Both the position numbers and the translations under genes were made by a program. This document shows positions 11,447 through 22,330 of a stretch of DNA of 64,000 bases, piece by piece. Positions within the stretch are counted from its first letter, which is position 1; every line of letters begins with the position of its first letter. This DNA is from Vandiemenella viatica (taxonomy: Eukaryota > Arthropoda > Insecta > Orthoptera > Morabidae), in NCBI GenBank assembly GCA_031002005.1, contig JARYHS010008074.1, forward strand, positions 349,270,932 through 349,334,931, given 5' to 3'. The notes under the pieces were generated by a model. The model saw nothing but the letters and a program-made list of their open reading frames with translations, did not search any database and was not told where the DNA came from.

Positions 11447-13050
11447 GGATAGGGAAATCCGACCCATCACATGCCACAGATGAAGGAGGCTGGGACTGTT
11501 GAACATAAAAAAAGGACAAACCCAAGAAATGCGCAATATTTCAGCGGTTAGCATTATTCTTGCTAAAAGTGAGACACCAGGCAGAGCCAGACGTACACAC
11601 GACAATGGCTACCTGGTGAATTCGCTGAACGCATCTCTGCCTTTGTTGACCAGTACCTACAACCTATAGTCAGTCAGCTCCAATACAAAGGACTCCCAAC
11701 ACTTCCTCTTACAGCTTTCTACTATATCCACCCCTCTTCCTTTCAACTCCATACTGGTAACCATTGATGTCACGTCCTTGTACACACTGGCTTGGCCTCA
11801 GGTCCATGGAACATTTTCTGGACCAGCACCCTCCCAACAGCCTCCCTATGACATCCCTCCTCATCAAATTGGCCCACCTGATTCTCAATAACAACTACTT
11901 CTCATTCGAAGGCAACATCTATCAATAAAACCTGTGGCACTGCCCCCTCTTATACCAATTTGTTCATGAATCCATCAGGAACAGACATTTCTGGGTGAAG
12001 TCCCTCTCAATCCCCACAAATCACTTTGATTCATTAATGATATCTGTATGATTTGGACACTTGGAGAAAACAAACTGCTAAATTTCCTGAACCATCTTAA
12101 TACCTTTAGCATGCTGAAATTCACTTGGACCTATTCCCACACCCAGTCCACATCCTTGGATGTGGATTTGTCTCTCTCTAATGGCTACCTCCACTTTTCA
12201 GTCCCACCAAACTTCAACAGTATCTCCATTTTGACAGTTGCCACACATACCATACCAAATGTCCCCTCCCCCCCTTATAGTCTTGGCATTAAGGATAGTC
12301 ACATATGCTCTAACCAGCAGTCCCTCATTTATTATTCAAACAATATTTCACAAACATAGATATCTCACAACTACCTTCTTGCTTTGGTGAACAAACAGCT
12401 TTCAAGGGCAACATTACAACCTACTCAGACCGTCAATCATCCAAATCCCGCAAAAACCAACCACAATCTGGTCTTGGTCATACAATACTACCCAAGCCTC
12501 GAGTCCATTAATAGAATCCTCTGGAAGGTCTGACCTCAGCGAATGTCTAGTCTACAAACATAGTCTTCCTCATCCCAACAGTCAGCACCAAAGTTCTTTT
12601 CCATGCAATAGACGCCGCTGCAAAATGTGTGACATACACCATGCTTTCACCACTTTCACCAACCCTGACACAGGGAAAAGCTTTCCGATCATAGGGCATG
12701 CCACCTGCAAAACCTCCCATGTAATTTACCAGTTAACATACAGCCTCTGCCTGGCTTCATTATAGGTTTGGCCACAAATCCACTTTCTATAAGAAAAATT
12801 ACCAGCGACAGACGGTATTCACACAGAACCCAAAGTATCCAGCTGCTGCCCATGCCATCACCCATGAGTCGAATAATTTCAACTCTTGTTTCATGGTCCC
12901 TGCTATCAGAGTCCTCCCTAATAGCAGCAGCTCCTCTGAACTCAGAAGGTGGGAACTTGCCTGCCAGTAGAAACTGGGCACAGGGCAACCACCTGGTCTC
13001 AACTTTAGATAATACCTGGTCATTATTATTATTATTTTTCCTTATGTTTA
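11447..13050 (+). pseudogene. Penelope-like element: RT and GIY-YIG relic
   Basis: Penelope-like elements encode a telomerase-like reverse transcriptase followed by a GIY-YIG endonuclease. Readable pieces in order: a terminal-repeat-like start (11447-11580) related to the fold-back at 59794; FVDQYLQP (11640); APSYTNLFMN (11950) of the RT palm; YLYDLDTW at the catalytic position (the expected Y-DD is degraded, 12045); NFLNHLNTFSMLKFTWTYSH (12078) and LDVDLSLSNGYLHFSV (12157) of the thumb; SLGIKDSHICSNQQSL (12280); a Cys/His linker RRRCKMCDIHHAFTTF (12610-12660); IGHATCKTSHVIYQLTYSLC (12692) and the degraded GIY-YIG (12730-12900). Stops and frameshifts occur throughout. It lies in the same orientation as smo. 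Confidence 0.85.
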
Positions 13051-13781
13051 CCCTTTTTTAATCCTCTCTCTGCCTCTATCCCCAGTACCTATACTGAACC
13101 ACCATTAACCTAAGGTGATGTTTACTTCATAGAGTCTATAGTTTAAATGTATATATATATTATTTTTCATAACTAGATTTAATTATATTATTTTTCTCTT
13201 CCCACCAACCAGAGATAACTTTTGATTTATATATGCTTGGGCATTAGCTCTGAATCACTGCCCCTCTACTTGTCCTCTGTCTGAATTTACCCCCACCATT
13301 TTCCTGGCCAACAGTCTATCTGTGAAGCAGTCGGGAGGGCTTGTCCCGAAAATTTCTGTTTCATTTGTACTTTTATCTTTTCTGTGTGTGTGTGTGTGTG
13401 TGTTCCTACATTTCACCCTGTAGTACCATTACCAGACCAATTATGTTTGTGTGGTAATAGCGTGGGATTTCTCATTGTGCACGTCAGTCGAATGGTGGTT
13501 GAAAGTGGTCGATTTAAGACAGTTTTATATTTGAACTAAAAACATGTGTGTCCCTATATTTATTTCTCTTTGTTGCCACAACTACACAGAGCAGATCACT
13601 GATGTATTTGTGTGATAGTACCACTGAGCCTTCCATTATGTCCTATGATGGTTGCGTGTCGGTAGCTATGGGCATGTTGGATATATGGTGGTTGAAAGTG
13701 GATGACCTGGGGCACTTTCATATTTCCACCCATTTTTCATCATGCAAGTTCATCTTTACCTCAAGAACGGATTCAGCATAT
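13051..13781. other. no gene recognised; possible PLE 3' flank
   Basis: AT-rich, with a (GT)n tract. It contains two related lines, TGGTGGTTGAAAGTGG near 13688 and GAATGGTGGTTGAAAG near 13491, that suggest an old internal duplication about 197 bases apart. No coding motif was seen. Confidence 0.4.
13383..13403. repeat. (TG)n microsatellite
   Basis: About ten perfect TG units. Confidence 0.95.
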
Positions 13782-14392
13782 TTGTCAAACATTGGATGAT
13801 GTGGAGAAATCTATGTACGAATCTAGGTTGAAACTATAAAATAAAATTGTACTGGTTGTTTGGAATATGATGGTAGAAGGCAACAAATTACCAAAAATGA
13901 AAATTTTGATAAGTTGGATAAATTCTATGACACATTGTGGGGAACAGGAAAATGTTATAAAAAAAATTATCGTCAATATGCTTGGACAAACATCAGACTT
14001 CAGTTTTAAGAAAAGGTTTTAGTTTTGCAATTGCACCTCATTTTATTTCTCAAGAGAAGATTATAATTGGCGTGGAGTGTACTCTCTAAGGACTATCCAA
14101 ACCCCTTGGCTGAGAGCATCAGAGAGAGGATGAAGCTGAAGAGAGCTAAATCTCCAAAATCCAACATCATGGAAAAAGAAAAAGTTGCACTATAACAGTT
14201 AAGAGAAAACAAGGACATTATAATTCCACCAGCCGACAGCAAAGATTATAAAACAAACTTGCTGGTCACTTGAACCTGGACTGGACAGCAAAATGAAATG
14301 TACTAAGTGGAACTCTAGTTCTCCCCTCCTCTATGGCCTGCCTAAAATCAATAAAGCCTAGGTGCCTCTCCAACCTATTGTGAGTGTCATAA
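13782..14392 (+). pseudogene. Penelope-like element: N-terminal and RT-start relic
   Basis: The + strand reads KGFSFAIAPHFI (14015-14050), a Leu/Arg-rich helix LAESIRERMKLKRAKSP (14109-14159), LRENKDIIIPPADS (14200-14240) and LLYGLPKINKA (14331-14363) then PLQPIVSV. The order xALxxLrxNkDIxIxPADKG followed by LYGLPKIHKP...PLRPIVS is the N-terminal half of PLE polymerases. It is interrupted at about 14393, where the LINE 3' end on the opposite strand begins. Stops break it in several places. It is a different region from the PLE relic just upstream, so the two could be halves of different copies. Confidence 0.8.
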
Positions 14393-14394
14393 GC

Positions 14395-14761
14395 ATTAAT
14401 TTGTATTCTCCTTATTCTTCTTGCTGTTCTTCTTATCTTCCCAAAACTTCCTCGTCCTTTCACTGTGGGCTTGACGTCTCTCTTGTTTCCAGACATTTCT
14501 AAGTTTCAGATTTTTTTGCTGTTGGGATCTTGGGGGCAAATTTATGTGAAGTGATTAATTGTCTATATATACTGTGTGTAGATGTCAGTGGATCTAGGGC
14601 ATCTTCTGCAAGGTCCTTCTGGGTTTCTATAAACCAGCGTGCATTGGTTTGACAGGGACTGTTGACGATGTGGAACATTTTCTTTGTCAGTTATGAGTAA
14701 TATATTCGTGCTATATGTCCATAGAATTCCATGCATCTTTTCCGTGCGAGTGAAGTGAATC
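14395..14761 (-). pseudogene. LINE C-terminal part, separated from the rest by an LTR element
   Basis: Minus strand reads RKRCMEFYGHIAR (about 14735-14700), LTKKMFHIVN (14685), TNARWFIETQKDLAEDALDP (14650-14600) and a basic C-terminal tail SGNKRDVKP (14495). This is the C-terminal tail of LINE ORFs of the type KFYGHxxRMD..LTKRIF..WFKEVxKDL. The piece continues the LINE that resumes at 20855: there the frame runs to FTDRT at the LTR boundary, and here it goes on across the other LTR. Together they show the LTR element is a later insertion. Confidence 0.75.
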
Positions 14762-14765
14762 GTAC
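14762..14765. repeat. putative target duplication GTAC (left)
   Basis: GTAC directly before the left LTR; GTTC follows the right LTR at 20851-20854. Three of four bases match, the size expected for Gypsy-type integrase. Confidence 0.5.
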
Positions 14766-15545
14766 TGTGGTGGCCTAAGGGATTTCTGGCTAAAGTTGGA
14801 TGATTTCATAGTACAAGTCAGAATCAGAGCTCTTGCAACAGTCTAAACAGTCGAAAAGAAAAAGTTGCAGGCATAGGAATGTGGTGACACAGAAGGCAAC
14901 GGAAGTGAAGCAGCTCACGTATCAGCAGAATTAAGCTGGAGCATGATGGCACTTGGAAGAAGATGGAAGGGAAGTGACTGTCTGTCTCTATTAGTGGAAA
15001 ATTCTCCCTACCACTGGCCACAGGTAGGAGGTTAGCAATCAAAACCCAGCTTCAGTAGGCATGAGGGATCTGTCTAGTTGTGTATCTAGCTATCGAGGCA
15101 GATGTCAGTCTGTCTCTTGGAGCTACTCCAGTCCACTTGATCGGCAGCGGAGGAGCTATGGAGAAATGCAACTAGTGAAAGCTAGGCTTCAAGAGTTGTA
15201 CCAGAATAAAGGAGAGCAGCAGTCCACGATGGTAGCAGCCAGGAGCTGACGCCAGCAACAGTCTTTATAAGGGGTGGTAGGAAACCATTATAGCAATGTA
15301 CTGGGAAAGCAACAGTAGAACAAATATGGGATGTCTTATGTAGGAAGAGATTCATGGGGAGTAAGTATGATGGATTGTATGTATATTCTGATGTAAATAA
15401 AATGTACATGTGTAAATACCCTTACTGCTAGTATCATTTATGTATGCTACTGCTCACATGACAGAAGTGTCTTACCCACAAGTAAAATGATCCCCTTGGG
15501 AGTGGTAGAGCGAGAGAAAATAAGATCGCCCGTGGATCTTCTACA
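14766..15545 (+). repeat. LTR of element A, inverted copy (left)
   Basis: Begins TGTGGTGGCCTAAGGG. It matches the reverse complement of 20078-20850 throughout, including the AATAAAATGTACATG poly(A) region near 15396 and the end GATCGCCCGT; the last bases (CTTCTACA) differ. No primer site follows it. Confidence 0.9.
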
Positions 15546-15956
15546 GCGATTCGCTCGCACATACTTTCCTCTATGCTTCCATCGCCTCTTAGCCATCTCG
15601 TTCCCCCCTGTGAACATACTAAAACTTACCATTAGCTTCCTGTGCTATCCTTTCATCCCTACTTAACACTCTATCTTCATTTCTTGCTCCTGCTGCAAAG
15701 TATTTTCTTCATCTCCGTCGATCCTGGAAAATTCGTTAAATTTCTGTCACAACCACACTTCTTCACAATACATGTCATATATAATCAATATGGTCTTAAG
15801 TGATACGTTGCACTCTGACTATCCCAGGTATAACTCTTGAATTATCACCAACAATAATACTTCACATATCTCTCTTTATTTCGCCTTGCACATTATTTTT
15901 CCACCGCGAAACACTCCGCTTCCTAATACCAACATTATTTACTATTTGTACACCCT
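15546..15956 (-). other. element A 3' internal region, no domain recognised
   Basis: Broken frames only. A purine-rich stretch on the minus strand (AGAGGAAAG near 15572) could be the remains of the polypurine tract next to the lost or inverted 3' LTR. Confidence 0.4.
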
Positions 15957-16180
15957 GAACATTAGGATAGGATAAAAAACCACCGCTTACCAAAGAAGGG
16001 GATTCCACGAAAAAAACACAGTTGGTTGCCGGCCACTTGCATGCAGTCATCTCACTTCTACTGAGGAAGAGTCATGCTTGAAAATTTTATTCTTTGTGTG
16101 TTTGTGTTTTTTTCGTGTACCAATGCTGCTGGAATCCCCTTCTTTGGTAAGTGGTGGTTTTTTATCCTATCCTAATGTTC
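15957..16180. repeat. small fold-back element inside LTR element A
   Basis: Left arm 15957-16020 (GAACATTAGGATAGGATAAA start) is repeated inverted at 16103-16180, with a 13-base insertion in the right arm and an 82-base spacer. The tips carry GGATAGGATA, also seen at the outer ends of the PLE-type fold-back at 59794-60254. It is probably a terminal-repeat derivative of a PLE. Confidence 0.85.
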
Positions 16181-16287
16181 AATATATCCGCTTTTAGCGC
16201 CTTTGTTTCCTAACAGTAAATATATATACACATACACTCTGGTTTTTGTCTTTCTTGACTCTTCATACTTTTAACATCTCTGCATTA

Positions 16288-16593
16288 TTACGCTTGACCA
16301 TTACTTCTTTTTTTTTTATGTCCTTCCATGAACTCCTCGGACTTGCTGATTGCTTCACATCCTGACCTTGCTTTGTTCGTGGTTTCAAACAGCGAATTTT
16401 TCCACTTGTGCTCATTACTGTCTGGCTGATTCAATTCTCCGCGCCTCAAAGTTATGCCGACTTGCCGTGTCTCTGTGTGTGCTAATACATCTCTTTTCCT
16501 TGCCAGCAATGCATCACTGTTTACCCACGTTGGCAATGTCCTGTGACTCATTCTTTCTCTTCGATAACATAACAATCGTGGTGAAAACTTCAT
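16288..16593 (-). pseudogene. element A C-terminal frame, unrecognised
   Basis: An open frame of about 100 codons starting MKFSPRLLCYRRERMSHR and rich in Lys, Arg and Glu. It follows the basic ORF with a 4-base overlap and no recognisable domain. It may be a frameshifted continuation of that ORF. Confidence 0.3.
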
Positions 16594-17114
16594 CCCCGAG
16601 TACTAGTATAGTATCGAACTGTCGAATATTTTAATATTGCATTCCTATTCTTCTGTGGGTTGCAGCTTCTTCCCCTTCTTCGTAAGTGCTTCTTTCTTGT
16701 GCGGACTAATTTCGTGTTTTCTGCCTTTTGCTCACTTGCTAACAACGATGATTTTTCTCCATCTCCTGGCACTGACTTATAGTTTCTTCTTCTTCTGATT
16801 CTTATTTTCTTGCTTGCTAGTTTCTTGCGTTCTGGCTTCATGTTTTCCCTTGGTTTCTTTTTAACACTTTCTTTCTGCCGGTTTCTGCTACCGTGCATTA
16901 TTTCGCGTTTCTGTGCGACTTTAAATTCCTTCCTCAACTTCTGTAATATCGTTGGCGAACTCCATTTCACCTTGTTACTTTGTACTTTTTCGATTTTATG
17001 CATATCTTCATTTTCTTTCTTGAATTGCTTCATTAACACTGGCAAACTCTGCTTAGTTCCTGTTAATTCTTGAATTATTTTCTTCTTAGTTAGACGTCTG
17101 GATCCTCTATGCAT
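16590..17114 (-). CDS. element A basic ORF (Lys/Arg-rich, unknown)
   Basis: 174 codons, strongly basic, with KKKIIQELTGTKQSL near the N-terminus, then WSSPTILQKLRKEFKVA (about residues 51-67) and Arg/Lys blocks such as RIRRRR. The SPTxLQxLRKExKVA segment recurs in the basic ORF of element B (44425-44961), so the two are homologous and the segment is conserved between elements that otherwise differ. I recognise no catalytic motif. It occupies the position where RT, RNase H and integrase would be in a complete Gypsy element. It could be a C-terminal pol remnant or a separate nucleic-acid-binding accessory protein. Confidence 0.6.
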   Translation of the reverse strand: MHRGSRRLTKKKIIQELTGTKQSLPVLMKQFKKENEDMHKIEKVQSNKVKWSSPTILQKLRKEFKVAQKREIMHGSRNRQKESVKKKPRENMKPERKKLASKKIRIRRRRNYKSVPGDGEKSSLLASEQKAENTKLVRTRKKHLRRRGRSCNPQKNRNAILKYSTVRYYTSTRG

Positions 17115-17397
17115 TTGCTCTATTATTTCCTGCGATGAATTTTTCTACCTGTGACACTTTCCCTATGTTCATTTGCACATTACTTATGAGTGACGGCGTA
17201 TGTATTATGCCGCAGATTGTGCACTTTTTTACTTCTGCAGGTGGCACTTCTTTTACGCCTGTATATAAATTTCTTCTTACTGTTGACATAAACCCCGTGC
17301 CTTGGTCTCCCTTTTTCAATACTGTTGCCTGAGCCGACTTTTCTATGTCGTTTTGTAGATCAATTACTTGCTTTACACGTAGTCCTTCCTGCTTCAT
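17107..17397 (-). pseudogene. element A frame with CxxC, unrecognised
   Basis: 96 codons. KKCTICGIIHTPSLI contains a CxxC followed by His, which might be a degenerate metal site. It overlaps the basic ORF by 8 bases. No counterpart was clearly read in element B. Confidence 0.3.
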
Positions 17398-17406
17398 TTC
17401 TTCCTT

Positions 17407-17979
17407 TCACGTCCAGCTTTTCCTGGTATTTCCCGTTCCGTTGCTTTTTGCGCCAACGTCTCTACCTTCAAAGGAAAGTCGTTTTGATATGTTGCCCACG
17501 AGCCCTACGCTTCTTTTCTTTCCTGTAATTGCACACCCACTTCTTTCCTGCTCCTGCTTGTCGGGTTTGTTACATGGACGCTCGTTAATCTTCTTCACTG
17601 CTTCTGCCTTCTGCTGTATTTTCTGCCCTCTAGTGTCTGCATGTTGTAATATACCTTCCCCCAAAAGGAGGATAGTTGGCTGCACTGCACACAGCACCTT
17701 CACAGTTTGATTATCTTACTCTGCCAAACACTCTAAATACGCATCTTCTTCACTTCTTATAATTCACTCTTGCATCTGCATATTCTGCTCTGATGCAGTG
17801 CCACACACCTTTGCCATCTCCTTCGGCTTCTCATATTTCTCTGCTTTAACCCGTGGATTATTCAGCACAACTTCTGCCTCTGAAATATTTAACACTGGCA
17901 AAATACACTTTCCTCTTTGCACATTTACCAGTGCTTCTGGAACCAATATGCCTGCTGCTAATTCTTGGCTTCGATACAA
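17407..17979 (-). pseudogene. element A post-protease region
   Basis: Two frames. The upstream one (17764-17979) reads AAGILVPEALVNVQRGKCIL and VLNISEAEVVLNNPRVKAEKY, the pattern (LVPxALxxVxxGkxxxPVLNxS) that normally links retropepsin to the reverse transcriptase in Gypsy-type pol. The next frame (17407-17703) reads VLCAVQPTILLLGEGILQ, which has a counterpart in element B (VLCTVQPTIFHLEKGVLQ). RT should follow, but no RT motif appears. Confidence 0.65.
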
Positions 17980-18644
17980 CAGCTTCTGAATAGTTCCTGC
18001 ACTCCATCGACTGCGAATTCAATTATTTTTTCTTCTCGTGCTCTGACACAAATACATAGTGTTCTCTCAGGCGACATCGTTTTCTCTTTTATTTCTTCCT
18101 GCCGCAACTTAGCATGCTCTTCGGCTTCATTCTGCATCTTAAGGATATAACCCTGAACTCTCACCGCCGATATTCCATAATCGACTATGGCTTTATACTT
18201 CTTCAACCAATCACGACCTAGAATTCCATCGTAGAGCGTGTCTATTCCCGCCGGAACCACTTGCATCTTATGACACATTTTCAGCTCCCGACCTTCTTAT
18301 AGAGTAACCATTATCGCTCCTTCAGTGAATATGGGGTTTCCTGTGATTCATTGTGTGTGAATTCCCGGCATCGTGCTCTTCTTAAGGCTCCTTCTTATAC
18401 CCTCTGACTTGCATAGAGACGCCGTACTTCCTGTGTCCACCAGAAACTGAATTTTCCTGTGTATACCTTCCTCGCATTCCAACTCAATGTAATCATTTTG
18501 GTTCTGATTGTTGCAGTCACTTCCTTCCGACTCCCGTCCCCGAACGTTACTCGACTGCCCAGTGCCGTTCGCTCTCAGTTTTCCTAAGATCTGCCAGTCT
18601 TCTGTGCTCCACACACTTGTTCCATCCATGGAAACGTATTGCAA
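17958..18644 (-). pseudogene. element A retropepsin-like protease
   Basis: Aspartic protease of the retroviral type, which would cleave Gag. The frame at 18348-18644 contains IQFLVDTGSTASLC with the catalytic DTG. The frame at 17958-18278 contains the flap-to-C-terminal part with DGILGRDWLKKYKAIVDYG, matching the conserved ILGxDxL strand. The two lie about 70 bases apart in different frames, so the gene is broken once. It sits upstream of the post-protease segment as in Gypsy pol. Confidence 0.8.
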
Positions 18645-19290
18645 TTATGAGGCTGATGCCCCCGTTGATAACATTTACTGCACTCTGTAGTAGCGACACT
18701 CTCCCTTGTGACTTGACAAATTACACCATTTACAGGGCCTTTGCTTCCCAAAATTTAAATCTCTTCTGCAGTTGCCTTTAAACTCTTGCTCATTCACAGC
18801 TCCTAACTTTCCTGGCCCGTTTTTCCATCGTCACAATTCCATCACCGCGTCGTTGTGCTCCCTGTGAAATGCCTGATCTCAGCTTGTTTACAAGTTCGTG
18901 TAGCGAACCGTTTCCTGCCTGTGTCAACTTACCACTGCCTTGCCTCATGGCCAATTTTGTTACACCATTGACCCCTCACGCTTGCTGTGCATCTCACTTC
19001 TCGTATTCTCGAAACTGTTACACATTGTCTCGCATTGTGAACTTTTTTATTGCAAATTTGGCAAACCTCCGGTCTTCTTTCTGAATTCCAACCTTCTCTC
19101 CTTTCTCAATTGAATTCTGTATGCGGCTTGTGTTCTGTTTCTTGATACTGTCGTTTCTGCCTGACTGACAAAATTACTGTTTCTTCTAAAAGCACAATAT
19201 CAACTATCTCTGATAGTGGTAATTCCGTTCCTCAATACTGCCACAATCTTTTCATCTATTAGACCATTTGTAAATACAGCGCAGCTCAGG

Positions 19291-19706
19291 TTATGAATTA
19301 ATTTCAAAGCTCCATTTATATTCACTTCGTTTTAAATCCTTCTTTGTTGCCTCCAGCAATTCATGCACAATGCTGTCCAATCTACTTGCCGAGTCTGCTA
19401 TAGTTTCGCCGACCCATTGACGGCTTGAAAACATGCTAATAGCGTAGTAATCAACTGTACGTTTAGGACGAAAATTCCCACTAATATTGCTCTCACATCC
19501 TTCCATTCTTTTGCCTTTTCTCGTATAAGAATCTGCTGTCTAGCGGCACCTCCGATACCTGACTTAACAAACTTTAATAGAACCTCTTGTTCTTCATCCC
19601 CAACAAGACTGAAAGCCGTATCGCAATTATCGAGAAACTCATCAAGCATTCCTTTCTCGCCACAAAAGGTGTTAGGAATTAACTTTAACACTTCCGCTAA
19701 ACTCAC
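19291..19706 (-). pseudogene. element A gag (N-terminal part)
   Basis: Reads MSLAEVLKLIPNTFCGEKGM with DEFLDNCDTAFSLV, then LLKFVKSGIGGAARQQIL and WKDVRAILV; after a frameshift, DYYAISMFSSRQWVGETIAD. It aligns residue by residue with the gag of element B. The later part, including where the zinc knuckle should be (about 18700-19290), is broken. Gag forms the particle shell and packages the RNA. Confidence 0.8.
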
Positions 19707-20055
19707 TCATGGTTTTTCTTTTTTTACTGAACTCTCACCTCTAGTGGCATCACTATTCCCCACGCTGTTCAGCATTTTCAAAAAGCTTGCTTACCCACTT
19801 TTTTCGTTGCGTCGATGTGATGCTTTGAATTGGATGCTGACCAGCGACCTTTACTGCTTCCTTTTGCTGTGCCGTGTTTTGCCAATCCTGCACTGAGTAG
19901 CAAATGAGGCCACTGCGCCGATTCTGTAACACTTATAACTTGAGCGGTAATTTCTGTCTCACAACTTTATTACTTTACTTTTATCTTAATTAACATTTAC
20001 TGGAGTATTGCTACCCTCACCCCCAATGCTTTATTGCTTGGCGGATGCCACACCA

Positions 20056-20063
20056 TGACACCA
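20056..20063 (-). promoter_or_regulatory. primer-binding site of element A
   Basis: Minus strand TGGTGTCA, complementary to the 3' end of a tRNA ending TGACACCA (Leu type). It begins about 14 bases inside the LTR end. Confidence 0.6.
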
Positions 20064-20077
20064 AATTACGATTCTAC

Positions 20078-20850
20078 TGTGGTGAACGGGCGATCTTTTT
20101 TTTATCGCTCTGCCACTCCCAAGAGGATCATATAACTTGTGGGTAAGACTCTTCTGTTATGTGAGCAGTAGCATACATAAATGATACTCGCAGTAAGGGT
20201 ATTTACACATGTAAATTTTATTTACATCAGAATATACATACAGTCCATCATCCTTACTCCCCATGAATCTCTTCCTACATAAGACATCCCATATTTGTTC
20301 TACTGTTGCTTTCCCAATACATTGCTATAATGGTTTCCTCCCACCTGTTATAAAGACTGTTGCTGGCATCAGTTCCTGGCTGCTACCATCGTGGACTGCT
20401 GCTCTCCTTCGTTCTGGTACAACTCTTGAAGCCTAGCTTTCACTAGTTGCATTCTCCATAGCTCCTCTGCAGCCAGTCGAGTGGACTGGAGTAGCTCCGA
20501 GAGACAGACTGACAGCTGCCTCAATAGCTAAATACACAACTAGACAGATCCATTATGCCTACTGAAGCTGGGTTTTGATTGCTAACCTCCTACCTGTGGC
20601 CAGTGGTGGAGAATTTTCCACCAATAGAGACAGAGACGGTCACTTCCCTTCCATCTTCTTCCAAGTGCCATCATGCTCCAGCTTATTCTGCTGATACGTG
20701 AGCTGCTTCACTTCCGTTGCTTTCTATGTCACCACATTCCTATGCCTGCAACTTTTTCTTTTCGACTGTTTAGTCTGGTGCAAGAGCTCTGATTCTGACT
20801 TGTACTATGAAATCATCCAACTTTAGCCAAAAATCCCTTGGGCCACCACA
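20078..20850 (-). repeat. 5' LTR of element A (right)
   Basis: Runs on the minus strand from TGTGGTGGCCCAAGG (20850) to TTCACCACA (20078). It contains AATAAAATTTAC as a likely poly(A) region (minus strand, about 20220). The primer site follows, so this is the functional 5' end. Confidence 0.88.
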
Positions 20851-20854
20851 GTTC

Positions 20855-22299
20855 GGTCAGTGAATACAATTCTTCTGAGCTTTTGCGCATCCAGATGCCA
20901 TATTGGATCTTGGAGTTGAATATTTTTCTCAGTATCTGTCTTTCTATTTTTTTTTTTTTTTTTTTTTTTTTTTATTTCTTTGATGTTTACTGTTAATGAT
21001 GATGTCTCTGTCGTGTACAATGCTCCTGGAAGAACGACAGTGTGTTTGTGATGGAGTTTGGCTTTGGTGGAAAGTGACTTCTTATTGTAAGTATTCCAAG
21101 TAATCGCATATATTTTCGCAGTTTTTCGGCGCGGGTTTTGTGGGCTTCTTTGTCAGTTCCAGTATTCTCAATAATTTCTCCTAAGTACTGAAAGTGTTTA
21201 ACTTGTTTTATAGTGCCATATTTGGTCACGAGTGGCTACAGGTTCATTCTTTTGGAGTCCATGTATTGTGTTTTCTCATAAGAGATTTGGAGGCCGGTTT
21301 TGATGGCTATCTCATGAAGCTTCTCAACACCATGATTGGCTTCCTTAACAGTTTATGTAATTACTGTTAGATCATCCGCAAAAGCAAGGCATTTTATTTT
21401 GATTTGTTTATCTTTTGTTCCCATTTATATTTGAGATGTTTCTTTTTTCCATATGCTAATGATATTGTGTAGTACCAGGTTGAACAGTGGTGGTGATAAC
21501 CCATCCCCTTTTCTTACACCAGTTTTAATTTCGAATGATTCAGAGATTTCACCCGTAAATTTCACTTTTGAAGTTGTATTAGTCAAAGTCTGTTGAATTA
21601 AAATAGTTGTTTTATTATCTACTCCATATTCACATAATATTGAATGGCATAGTGCGGTCATTCAAATCATGTGGTTTCTTAAAGTCTACAAAAGTTACCA
21701 CTGCGCGAGTTGTTTGACAATGTTGGAGTATCATCTTTGGGTTCCAGATCTGTTCTATGCATGATCAGTGTAGTTGGAATCTTTCTTGGTATTCACTAAT
21801 CTTTGTTCTGTCTCCAACCCTCACTGGAGGACACAAAAAAGTACTTTGTAGGTGATTGGCAGAAGTGAAATCCCTTGGAAATTGTTTGAATCTGTCCTGT
21901 CTCCTTTTTTATGTAGCAGGTGAATTAAGACAATTTTCCAATCTGCAGGTATGACTTCGGTCTCCCATATATTTGAAATAATAGCGTGCAGCCAGTCAGC
22001 CAGTAGTTCACCACCAACCTTGAACATGTCACCTATTATTCCATCTTAGCCTGGTGCTTTGTTATTTTTCAACTGAAGTATGTTGTTTCGGATCTCACCC
22101 AGCATTGGTGGAGCTGAGTTGTGGTTTGGGGAGGTTATCTGGAAATTTAGTTTCTCTGTAGGTGGTTTATAGTTGTACAGCTTCTCAAAGAACTGCTTCA
22201 GAATGTCACAATTGGCCTTTGTGTTAGTTTCAAGCATACCATCAGGTCGACGGAAGCAAAGACTAGGAGGCTTGAAGGTAGACACTTTTTCCCGAAAAG

Positions 22300-22330
<31 letters not shown>

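Larger units (their letters stand above)
14766..20850 (-). mobile_element. LTR element A: gag/protease element with inverted LTRs
   Basis: A 6.1-kb unit with gag, retropepsin-like and basic frames on the minus strand, flanked by two copies of one roughly 775-bp LTR. The right LTR (20078-20850) is in the expected minus orientation with the primer site just inside. The left LTR (14766-15545) points the other way, so both outer ends begin TGTGGTGGCC. No reverse transcriptase, RNase H or integrase motif is visible in the 4.5-kb interior. The unit splits a LINE and has near-matching 4-bp flanks. Origin options: inversion of one LTR, a junction of two elements, or an assembly error. Confidence 0.8.
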
